64,000 nucleotides of DNA from assembly GCA_023014335.1 (NCBI GenBank), contig JAECYW010000020.1:1240001-1304000 (forward strand), given 5' to 3'. The notes under the pieces were generated by a model, which worked only from the letters and a program-made list of their open reading frames with translations, was not told where the DNA came from and made no database searches. The stretch's first letter is position 1. The number at the start of each line of letters is the position of its first letter. The DNA is from Galerina marginata (taxonomy: Eukaryota; Basidiomycota; Agaricomycetes; Agaricales; Galerinaceae). Positions 22,060-32,346 of this stretch are shown here, piece after piece. The translations under genes and the position numbers were made by a program.

Positions 22060-23360
22060 GAGATGCGGGGTAGAGTTTCAGTAGGAGGAGGCAACGACAC
22101 GACAATCGTGAAACTGAGACGAAGATCAGTAAGATGAATGTTAACGAAATTCGTGGGGACTTACAATGAGATGAAAGGACGGCAAGATGGGGTGATACTT
22201 CGCATAGAGGTGCATGGGAGTCTAAGAATGCATGGTTAGTTTGAGTTCAAAAGAGAGTCAAAAGACTGGACAAACGGGAGAAGACTGGAGGAACAGAGGA
22301 ATGGACAGACAGAGGTCCAAAACAGCCGCTGTGTCGTTAGAGGAGGGCGCTGCCGTGTACGGACGGACGTACACTCTCCCTCGGGCGTTTGTATCGATAG
22401 GAGAAGGTCACCGACATACGAAAAGCGGGTTGGGAAGTAGGATAGGCACCTGCGGGTGAGGCGAAGGGCACTACGCGCCAAGGACGCCAGCGCTAAGGGC
22501 GGGCGTGCAAAGATCTTCACCTGCGAGCTGATTTTGTCAGGCAGTAGCGGCAGCGCGGCTGTGGTGCCCAAAACCCGAGATGCACGTCTTGAATTGGCAG
22601 TGAGACTGCGAATGTGCGGGGTCGAGGGCAACAGCAGCAGCGGGTGCAGTGGGCTTAAGGCAGGAGAGGGTGCGTGTGCGTGGTCTTGAAACACGAGTCA
22701 GACTCGTGTGTGACGCGTTGGCGAGGACGGGAGAGCCAGTGGAGGAAGACGAGGGAGGGAGGACGCGACGGCGGAGGTGGTGATGGCGGATAAGAACGTT
22801 GATGTCATCAACGTGTGATAATGTGATTCCGTGAATTTCACAAATCACATCACTCATTCGACCACCACCGTCTCTCCCGCCCTCCTCTCTCTGTCCAGCC
22901 CCCCCGTCAGCGGACTCACAGCAGAATTGCAGGTCTGACATGCAATTTAAGACCTGCTGTGTCTCCCTCTAACGCCAATCCCATCACTGCCACTGCTCCT
23001 TGCACCACTACCACCACCCTCCTCCTTGTTCACCACCCTCCCGCCCCTCGCTGGCCTGTACCATTACAAGTCTAACTTGTAATTCAATATGTATGCCCTG
23101 TCTCCTCTGCCGCGAGCCTTCCCGGCCTTCCCAGCTGTCCTTCTCGCCCGCCCTCCCTGTACATTCCGAGTCTCACTCCGAATTCAAGCACTACCTTCCG
23201 GGTTCTGGACCACAGATGGCGGCAGGGGCTGCGCGAATGCTCAAGGTTGATCTCTGGGGTGCTATACTCTCATATTGACGCTCCTGCCGAACGTCGAACG
23301 TCCTGGATGCACTCCTCCTTTCCTGGCCCCGAAACACATTGCGAATTCGTTCATGGGGAA
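22060..23360. repeat. Foldback element, copy C (axis near 22.83 kb)
   Basis: Palindromes with a GTGAGAC or GTCAGAC centre lie at 22592-22612 and 22689-22709 (AACACGAGTCAGACTCGTGT). To the right of the axis, at 22932, 23063 (TTACAAGTCTAACTTGTAA) and 23163 (TTCCGAGTCTCACTCCGAA), they have the inverse centre. The middle holds GTGATTCCGTGAA followed by CAAATCACATCACTC, also found at the axis of copy B. The right border, CGAATTCGTTCATGGGGAATGACTTC, is shared with copies B and D. No gene. Confidence 0.7.
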
Positions 23361-23386
23361 TGACTTCCCGAATCGCTCCCATTCAT

Positions 23387-24346
23387 ACGGTTCGTTGAGC
23401 TGTGCTTCCTCGGTATACAGCTAAAATTCTATGGTATTTAGCACTTCTTACCTCCTTGTTTGCGTGGTTCTTCGAGCCGCGGCATCTCAGGTTAGTCAAA
23501 TTCCTTCTTTTCCTCCGTACTTCTGACCACCTCACATCTCACAGACTGCTGCTGAAGCTCATTTCAGCGCGCCATCCTCACGCCTACCCCCCTTCGGACC
23601 TGACGCCGATCTCGTAACACAAATGTAAGACTCGTCGAACATTATCTTCCCGCCCAACTAATCAACTTCTCGTTTACAGCCTATTCCCGCGGTTCTTCGA
23701 GCCGCGCCGTCTTTTCACCTTCCTCTTCCCAACTCGACACCGATTACTTGTCCTTAACGTCGTTATATTTCCTATTTGTGAGTCTATATATGAATGGAGA
23801 TCGAGTGAGTAAACTTGTAGAAGACGATGCTGATGAGTTTGCATAATAAGGTTGCCAATGAATGTAAGGCTCGTCGAGCCTCGTCTTTTCTACAACTGAC
23901 CTGCTGTTTTTAGAGCACATTCTTGAGGTTCTTCGAGCCGCCTCGTCTCAGCACGTTCCACCGGATTACTTGGGCATGATATTTCCCCATGTACTCGTGT
24001 TCGTGTCATGCTCTTCGAGCCGCGTTTCTGTATAGCTGACCAGTTTTTCCCAAACAGCCCGTTCTTGCGATTCTTCGAGTCACGCCGTTTTCATGCCCAC
24101 CTCCTTACGCAAATGTATGGATTGTCTAAGGTTGATTTTCAATACAACTCATCGGTTAATTCTTTTACAGCTCGTTGACGCGGCTCAAAGAACCGCGCCA
24201 TTTTTGGACTACTGACCTGTTTGACTTGTCTCAAATAAGAGGTTCGTCGAACCACGTCTATTCGCTGTAGTATGCTAAATTACCGCATTTGTCGTGTCTA
24301 TTCTACAATTTAGCCGTCTTTGTTTCGCAGCTCGACGAGCCGCGCG
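23387..24346. repeat. Hairpin cluster 4
   Basis: At least ten palindromes alternate between a GCGGTTCTTCGAGCCGC form (23464, 23690, 23928, 24010, about 24180) and an AAGGCTCGTCGAGCCTCG form (23625, 23868, 24239, 24328). Spacer blocks CGTCTTTTC and CAACTGACC recur with them. The cluster lies between foldback copies C and B and may be shared by both. Confidence 0.75.
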
Positions 24347-26436
24347 CTTCGTGTATTCATCGTAGTATTACTTTACACTGCTGTATCAATTACCGCTGCA
24401 ATATCATTTGAAACTTACTCCTTATTCTTACACGATAATTTCGTGGCTAAACGAGACTTACTGCCATCGTCATACTATTGATCTATAAGGCTCTTCCATC
24501 GTATCTTACTTTCAGTAAATGTTTCGAATGGAATAATCATTCAGGTAAGAAACTAATTACTAAACTAATAAGTAATACACGCACAAAGAAAACGAATACA
24601 ATTTAAATAAGATCTTGTCGAGAAAGGGACATTGGGACTGAGATTGGCGACTGCGAAGACAATAAGGGCAAAGGAGGTATGAATAGCAGTCCGTATAATG
24701 GGCAACGGCATGAGGAGCGGGCAATGTTACGACCGCGCGTGAATACAGAGTCCAGACGCGCCTGTATGAATATTTATTCGTTAATTTCCAGCTAAAGGAT
24801 TGCAAGAAAGGAAAGAGAAACAACACTCACTAATAGAAGAGATATGAAGGGCAAGTGAATTTCATACTGAGGACACGGGCGTAAGGTCAGTAAAACGTTC
24901 GTTGAAAGTATGATTTGGAAGGAACACATACCAGGCAGCACGACGAGAAGGGATGAATGACACTGTACATCGTCGCTGAAAGCGATGATGAGATGTGGAC
25001 GAGAACAACGAAGGCGGTGCAGAAGGCTGAAAATGACGTCTCGGGAGACTGGGTTCTAAAGAAATAAGGACAGTTCGAATGAAAGCAAGGAAACACACGG
25101 ACGAACTGCAGAGCAGGTAAAGCAGGTGCTGGATGAACCGAAAAAAGGTCCGACGTATTGCTGGCGTTGGATGAGATCGAGGTTGTGTCGGCGGTGGGTC
25201 CAACGTAAGCTCTGACTGCTACAGTTGGGTCGAGAGACGAAGGGAGGAGCGGAACGCCAGGAGGGGAGAACTGGCAGACGTGGGCGGAGGAACAACTGCC
25301 CTGGCGAATAATTGGCAGACAGTAATGTCGAGAGAGCTCCAGGTACGGCTAAACAGAACTCTTGACCTCTAAACTGATCTCAGGAGAAGAAAGGGCGGAC
25401 GAGCAGAACGGAGGGGGGGAGGGGGGAAAGGGAGCAGATACGGGCAGAGGTCCAAGGCCGTGGCGAACTGTTCAGGAGAGGCGCTGCTGTGGGAGGACGA
25501 GCGTGAGTCGCCACTCACAAGATCGGCTTGATTGGAGAAGAGTCGTATGAGCGGTGGGCAGGAAGACGGGGAGGCAGGGCTGGCAACAGCGGGGGAGAAG
25601 ACCAGTTGGGCGGCGGGCACGAGGAGACCGGCGCTGAGGGCGGGTGAGCTGGTATATTTATTCGCAAGCCCAGCTCGTAAGGCAGTAGCAGCAGCGGCGG
25701 CTATGGTGCCCAAAACACGGTGGGTACATCTTGAATTGGCAGTGAGACTGCCAATGTACTGGGCCAAGAGCAGCGGCAGCGGTGAGTGCGGCGGGCTGGA
25801 TACAGAAGGGGGGGGTGCGTGTGTCTTGAAACACGAGTCAGACTCATGTTTACGCGCGGACTTGGGGCGGGAGGGAAGGTGGTGAATGAGGAGGGAGGGA
25901 CGGGATGGTGGTGGGAGCCGATCCGAAATGGGACCAATGATCGCATCAGTTCGTGATTCCGTGAACTTCCAAATCACATCGCTCGTGCCGTGGCCAAAGC
26001 CATTAGATACAAACAATGCCAACACGATCAATCGCGCCAATTCCAATTCCTCCAAGTCCGAATTTCACCACCACTCTCCCCGTCCTCTCTCACCACCATC
26101 CCGCCCACGCCCGCCTGCCCGTACTATTGCGAGTCTAACTCGTAATTCAAGATGTACGCCTCTAAACTTCCCCATTAAGTCCACTGCGACCGCTGCTGCT
26201 GCCGCCATTTCCCCCTCAGTAGATTCCAAGTCTAACTCGGAATTCAAGAACTACTTACGGGTTCAGCATCACAGACGGTGGCAGGCTCTTCGAAAATGCT
26301 CGACTACTGAGTACGGACCTCATCCCCACTGCATCTATCTCTAACCGACGTCGTACACCCAGCCCGCGTTCCAGCATTCCTGCCCGCGAAACCTATGGCC
26401 AATTCGGTTATGGGGAACGACTTCGCGAAATTCGTA
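24347..26436. repeat. Foldback element, copy B (axis near 25,988)
   Basis: The best preserved copy. The outer palindromes TTGGCAGTGAGACTGCCAA (25735-25755) and TTCCAAGTCTAACTCGGAA (26223-26243), and the inner pair at 25830-25850 and 26126-26146, are both symmetric about position 25,988. Flanks are inverted too: GTACATCTTGAATT before the left palindrome mirrors AATTCAAGATGTAC after the right one. The axis contains TGATTCCGTGAACTTCCAAATCACATCGCTC. No coding gene. Confidence 0.75.
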
Positions 26437-26690
26437 AGGCTTTTTGAACTGCCCCTCCTCATCATACAGCTGACGCAGTTTTACCTATAGCATTCTCAAA
26501 TTCCGTCGTTTGCGAGGATCTTCGAGCCCGAGCATTTCAGGTAAATTTAAATTGATCTTTCTCTCCTTAATTCTGGCTAACGTACACATCTCAAATTGCT
26601 GTCAAGGTTCTTCGAGCCGTGCCATGTTCATTCCATCCTCATAATTTAACGCTGTCTTGTAACTCGTATGTGATGCTCGTCGAACCGCGT
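26437..26690. repeat. Hairpin cluster 5, truncated by an insertion
   Basis: Palindromes near 26437, 26517, 26605 (AGGTTCTTCGAGCCGTGCC) and 26674 (GCTCGTCGAACCGCG). The order matches cluster 4, which continues CAACTGACC where this one reads CAACTGATCAG and then changes to unrelated AT-rich DNA. Confidence 0.7.
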
Positions 26691-26710
26691 TAATTCGTAC
26701 AACTGATCAG

Positions 26711-28048
26711 GGACCCATTGCTAGTAATTTGGCCAAAATTGACCACTTTCAAAAAAAATCAAAAGTTGTTTTTTGGATAGGGCTATCTAGTCCAATTCCA
26801 GAAATACTAAAATTTTGAATTTTGAATATGTTGATGGGAAGTTATAGCATAATTACTAATTTCACCTTGTAATGATTATAGCACAAGCTCAAAGACTCCA
26901 AAAATCATGAAACTTGGCCATGTCATGTTTTCAGTATGGGTCTACAAACCTACCAAGTTTCAGGAATTTTGAATGAATTCCTGGTGTTCTGCTATATTTT
27001 GATTATAACTATGAGGACAACATACCATAATACTCAGTAATATGGTCTAAAAATCACCAAAGCACTATTATTAGCTAGGTATAGCCAGTAAATAGATGGG
27101 TATATACTCATATTTTATTTTACTAACATATGTGGCCAGGAATTCAGACAATATACTGTGGTATGACCAGTGTCACTTTGTGTCACACATTGTGACAGAT
27201 GTGGCTGTACACCTGACATTCTGCCAGGTGTGACAAGCTGTCACTGTCTAGTCACACCCTTCTAGTGACAAATGTGGCTATACATCTGACCTTTTGACAG
27301 GTGTGACAAGTGGTCACATTCTTAGCTACAATAATTACAGTGACAGATGTGGCTGTACACCTGACATTTTGACAGGTGTGATATGTTGTCACTGTTTAGT
27401 CACATTTCTAGCTACCTTCCAGGGACTTGATAACAAATTTGAGTCTTTGTATAGTGGGTTAGGGATACTCTAATTCTATGACTTAAAAAATTGTAACTTA
27501 GGATGACCTATTGAATAGACTGGTTGTAAGATGATCTACCTCTTCTTAGAGTAAGAACTGGACTGCAGTAGACCAGTTTTTTTGTGGTCTATGAACTGGT
27601 CCAGTTAAAACCAGCTCAAGACTGGTTAAAAACCGGTTTCTTCCTCTTTTTACAGTCTCAGACCAGTATCTAAGCATTTAACCAGTGAAATTAGCAAACA
27701 TTAACATCATTAGAATATATTTCAGCTAGCTAGTTAAAATAGCTTTATTTTACTCTCCAAAATGAGGTCAAAAACACGAATATTGGCTTACAATTAAGGA
27801 AGTTACACCTAAATGCATTTGAATTCAATTAATTTCACGGATCTGACTGCAACTTCATCAGTTTTTTGTCTAAAATTATGATCTTGGGGTTGTCGGAAAG
27901 GTATTTACTGCCGCTATCTACATGTAGAATTACAGCCCAAATGACCAGTTGGAACTGGTTTAAACCGGTTTTTTGTTGGTCTTTGGAATTTTGAGAATGT
28001 GGTAGACCGTTAACTGAACCGCGGTTAACTAGGCCATGCAGGAGCGGA
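26711..28048. mobile_element. AT-rich insertion, probable non-coding transposon copy
   Basis: Base composition drops sharply to AT-rich, all frames are full of stops, and the sequence interrupts hairpin cluster 5. It holds three tandem repeats at 27193-27392 and an ACCAGT/AACCGGTT-rich part at about 27545-27990. No terminal inverted repeat or target duplication could be fixed by eye, so the ends are approximate. Class unknown. Confidence 0.45.
27193..27392. repeat. Three ~75-bp tandem repeats with an internal palindrome
   Basis: GTGACA(G/A)ATGTGGCT(G/A)TACA opens each unit, near 27193, 27265 and 27341. Inside lies ACACCTGACATTTTGACAG plus GTGT, which is nearly self-complementary. A related hairpin lies at 45613-45642. 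Confidence 0.7.
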
Positions 28049-29460
28049 AATAATGGGGTTTGGAGAAAGAAAAGTTGGTGGGAGCTGGGACTAGAGGTGG
28101 AAAACTTGAAATAAAATAATTGTGGGGGTCATTGGTAAAGTTCGCGTTGATATGTGAATGGTGAAGGGAACAAAGAGCCGATAAAAGGCATAAAGAGAAC
28201 GGGACATAAAAAAGGAAATGTGGATGTGTTGAGAATGAAGGGCAAGATTACATGTTCAAGCCGAGGCTGTCCCATAAACCAAGATGAGGGTGGAGCAACA
28301 ACATGAAAGACTTATTGCGGAAGGGAGGTGGACACAAATTCGGCTAGGTGAGAAGAATAAACCTGGGATTCCCTTTGGAGTGTTGGAGAGGAAACCAACA
28401 ATGTAAATCATTGAGGGAAAAACAGGGACGACGCGAAAACATCGGGAAGAAAGGTGAGACAAGGTTTGAGAAAAATCTGTATGACATCAAGTTGCATGGA
28501 GAAGGAACTGCCATAGTTGACAAAGCAGTATTGAAGCTTGAGGAATTCAGAAGCGACCCAAATAATACAAGAGGGATGTCGATGAGATGTTAAAAACTCG
28601 AGAGGACAGGGAAGAATGGTCTGTGTGATCGAAGATATTTAGAACCAGAAGATAAGATGCTAGGGGATAGCCAGGATGCCATGAGTTCGGTGCAACTTAA
28701 GCCATTTAAAACCATAGGCCAAAGAACAGAGGGAACTTAACATCTATAATTTGAAATTATACCAGAAACAAAAGTTTTCTATGGTCATTGGTCGTCTTGG
28801 CATAGGATCGACCAACATAGATCTGGGCAAAGGTGGGCGATCATTAAGACGCAGGTCTAGACCGATTGGGGAATATCAAGGTACTTGCCAAAAGCGGGGA
28901 TGGGGAAGTGATGGTTTTTGTCACAGCAGAAAAGAGCTAGATACTCGCGGGCCATCAACATTGGGGATGTGTTGCTTATGCCAGTTAAGGCTAAACAGCA
29001 TAAGATTGAATCGAGGAAAAGAATAGCGGAGGAGGATAGATGAGCGAAGGATGTCAGAGAAGGACGAGAGGTGGCGAGGCGAACAGAATGTGCGAGATAA
29101 GAGGCTGGGAACAAAAGCAATTGGGCTGACAAGACGATGGCCTTCGCCAAAAGGGAGGAGAACAAACACAGAGAAAGTGAAGGTTGATGGGAACACATGC
29201 TATAGATCGGCGGCGGCGGCTGTCTGTATTGAACACGATCCGGGGAGAAATAGAAACTAATTCACAGTAAAGTGGAAACACAGTCAAAACTCAGGTGCTC
29301 TGAGAAACGCAGTGGGATTCTTCTCCAAGGGAGGCCGAAGTCTACAAAAAGTACAGTGAAGCCCTTATATCGTGCTACAGAGTCCAAGAACCATAATACG
29401 AGGCATGGAAGGGAATAAGGGGGATTGAATTGACAGGAGCGACAAACGGGAGACTGGAGA
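28049..29460. other. Unassigned region with weak open frames
   Basis: Purine-rich frames at 28348-28593 and 28751-29026 (+) and their antisense shadows lack motifs. No splice model held. It may be decayed transposon sequence. Confidence 0.3.
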
Positions 29461-30237
29461 AAGCAAATGCTACAAGACAAAGCCCAGCGAGGGTTTTTTT
29501 TTGGGGTGGGCTGCGGAATGAAGAAGGGTCAGCGCTGGCAAATGGTCGTAAGCCTTGCCCGCTGAAGTAGGCACGAGAGGCGAAGGGGGATGAGGAGACT
29601 GTAAGGACGAAGGAAGAGACGGGCAGAGTTCCAGGATCCCTGGCGTGTCATTAAAGGGGGCCGGGACCGCTGGTCTGGTCGAAAGGACGTATGTCCCGCT
29701 CACGCGTACGGCTTGACTAGGGAAGAGCCTTATGAACAGAAAGTGGGGAAGCAGGAGGGGTAGTGGGGGACTTGAGCGGCGCGACGCACAGGGGAGGGTA
29801 GCACTGTAGGAGGGTGAACAGAGATCTTCACCTGCGAGCTGAGCTCGCCAGGCAGCAGTAGCAGCGCAGCTGTGGTGCCTCGGACCCGGGATGCAGACTT
29901 GAATAAGCAGTGAGACTGCGAATGTGCGGGGTCGAGGACAGCAGCAGCGTTCGGTGCGGTGGAGCAGAGGCAGGAGAGGATGCATGTACTTGATACAACG
30001 AGTGAGACTCGTGTATGACGCGTGGCGAGGTCGGGAGGGCAAAGGTGGAGGAGAGGACGCGATGGAGGCGTTGATTTGATCAACCGTGTCACAAATCACA
30101 TCACTCATGTCGTGGCCAAAGCCATTAGATACAAACAACGGCAATATTAATGCGGCCAAATCCGTGCCAATTCCCCAAAGTCTAACCTTCCTTCTCATTC
30201 ACCGCTGTCCCTCCCACCCCTGCCCGCCCGTACAATA
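29461..30237. repeat. Foldback element, copy D, left half
   Basis: Palindromes at 29903-29923 and 29995-30015 match the left arm of copies B and C. The axis block (CAAATCACATCACTC, CGTGGCCAAAGCCATTAGAT) follows at 30089-30150. The right arm breaks at CCCGCCCGTACAATAG, where copy B continues into its third palindrome. Confidence 0.65.
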
Positions 30238-30903
30238 GGGTTATTCAGAGTAGCCCATTTGACCCATATCCGACGTTCATTCGACGTTGACGTGGGTCAT
30301 GACAGTACAAAGGCCAGAGTCCAAAAGGAAAAGTTCAACTCTGATCGTACGTTTCTCAAATTGGGTGCTACAACTGCGAAATTAAGTGCATTAAGTTTGT
30401 AAGAAGCTGCGCTTCAAGAATATGTAAAGAAAATTGACGCGCCTTGTCAGAATTTCCCGAATTTTTGATTTGGGATCAAGATCGCCCGTTGCCAACATTT
30501 CTGCAAACAGCTATAACGATCTAATCGTCAATAAAGGACTTAATCTCAGTATTAACTTAGACAAGGTATCCACCAAGTCAGTCACACAAAGTTTTGGGGC
30601 AAAAAGGGACGTAAATTCGATGTAGACTACAAAATTTCAAGCTGTATGTATACCTAGAGGCGTAGCCTCGATGACTCGGACGTGGGGTGTTCACCCCGCG
30701 TAGCCGTTGACTGCCTGCAGAGGCACTCTTGACTCAAGTGGGCGGGCGGAAAACGCCTTGAGTCGTGGGAAGGGTTGAGAACGGGCGAAACGAGCTTCTT
30801 AGGCGCCAATTAGATTACCGGAGTCTCTTAGTAATTAATCAATTGATACTAACTGAATAAAGTCTGTTGTAGTCTACTTATTATACTAATACCATAACAG
30901 CCC
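30238..30903. mobile_element. Insertion within foldback copy D, possibly LTR-derived
   Basis: This segment replaces the right arm of copy D. Its end, CAATTGATACTAACTGAATAAAG and onward to CCATAACA (broken here for length), resembles the 3' side of a Copia-type LTR. No TG start or target duplication was found, so the class is uncertain. A short frame at 30434-30625 has no recognisable features. Confidence 0.35.
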
Positions 30904-31080
30904 CCAAAAAGCATCGCGAATTTGTTCATAGGGAATGACTTCACGAATCGCCTCTCATTCGTAAGGCACTTCGCAATACCGCTGACAAATTTTCTCTGGT
31001 AATCATCCTTATTGGCATGGCAGCGTCTCAGCTACGTATGTAAAAATTCACCTTTCCCTTTGTACGAATGACCGCCTTAG
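30904..31080. repeat. Foldback copy D, right border remnant
   Basis: CATCGCGAATTTGTTCATAG followed by GGAATGACTTCACGAATCGC matches the right border of copies B and C, and is followed by a decayed hairpin (GGCACTTCGCAATACCGC). Confidence 0.6.
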
Positions 31081-32346
31081 GAAAATATCACCGCCTTTCG
31101 AAATCAATATATTTGAAAGAACTCCTTATGGTGTTCGTCTCCAACCCAAACTTCGTTTCCCGTTGCATTCCGCATGATCACCTCTCGGAAACCTCGTTCT
31201 GGTCTCTGTTTAACTAACCTCTATCCTTCTCTTTCATATATAAGCTCGCCATATTCAACGGAGTGTATCGCTCCATACTTAACAATCCTTTCATTTCAAA
31301 TATTTTGGACGGTCCTCGTAGTTGTATGTTGCAGTAGTTGAAATTATTTATACAATCCAGATACACCTCCGTGAACTAAAATATTACGGGGAAAAGGGGG
31401 CCTATGCTGGTACTACAAGACAAGAAGGATCGACAGATAAGTACCCCGATGGGACGGGAAAGACTACATAGGACACAAACAGAGGGAGGGAAAAATAAGT
31501 GCACGATAGAATATGGCAGGATTATGACTTATAGATGTGATCCGTGTATCAAGCCTACATTCCACCCTGTTTTATTTTCGTATACGTGGTTTCTACTTCC
31601 GACCGTTTAACGTGGTAGTCTGAGTCGCTAAACTTTGGAACGGTGAAAGTCGCCAACTTCGTCCCGGCTTCCCATATCGTCGGACAGAACATCAAACTCC
31701 TAAACTCCGCGAAATCGGTGTAGGCGATGGGTATTTGAAATCGTTATAATTGAAAATCCCATACATATGCATATATGACCGGGGGAGGGATAATTTCAAG
31801 GTAAGATCGCCATGGTCGGTGTGACCCGCAATTTCAACCGGCACCGGCTGACCCAGGGAGTTTTGCTTCTATATTTGGAACAGAAACTGGCAAGCCTCCG
31901 TGCAATTTCAACCGCCACCGGCTAAACCCCGGGGAGTTTTGCTTCCATATTTGGAACAAAAAAATATCACCCACGAACTGTCTCGGCAATCGTTGGTGCC
32001 GCGCTTTCCCATCACACGGCAGTTGAAACGCGTCTACACAGTGTAAAGGACTCAGGAGAAATAGCTCGCATGGTGTGTACAGTTAGTCGATTACTTAGCA
32101 ATATTCTTGAATGCGGCCATTATTTTCTCAATCTTAATACACTTCGAATCCAACAGTTTACGTATTGCCGGTCGGTTCTTGGACGTCGCGAAAGTGATGA
32201 GAGAGACTGATAAATAATATGCTGTCGCGCTGCGGGTTAGTCTATAAATACTTGGAAGCCATAAGTCTATTTAGTCTGTTTAGAAAATTATTTCGGCGCA
32301 TCACAACACGACGTTTCGGAAACAGTTACTAGACATAACTTATTCC
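31081..32346. other. Intergenic; one 75-bp tandem duplication
   Basis: GCAATTTCAACCGGCACCGG and a GGGAGTTTTGCTTC.ATATTTGGAACA block occur twice, near 31830 and 31907. No gene is supported. The 3' flank of the large minus-strand gene begins here. Confidence 0.5.

Noticed and set aside
22236..22694. 152-codon minus frame in foldback copy C
   Set aside because: Not conserved in equivalent positions of copies A and B.
25369..26344. 228-codon minus and 152-codon plus frames in foldback copy B
   Set aside because: Same reason: they cross the inverted-repeat axis and are not kept in other copies.
30238..30903. A confirmed solo LTR
   Set aside because: The 3' side looks LTR-like, but no TG start, matching partner or target duplication could be found by eye.
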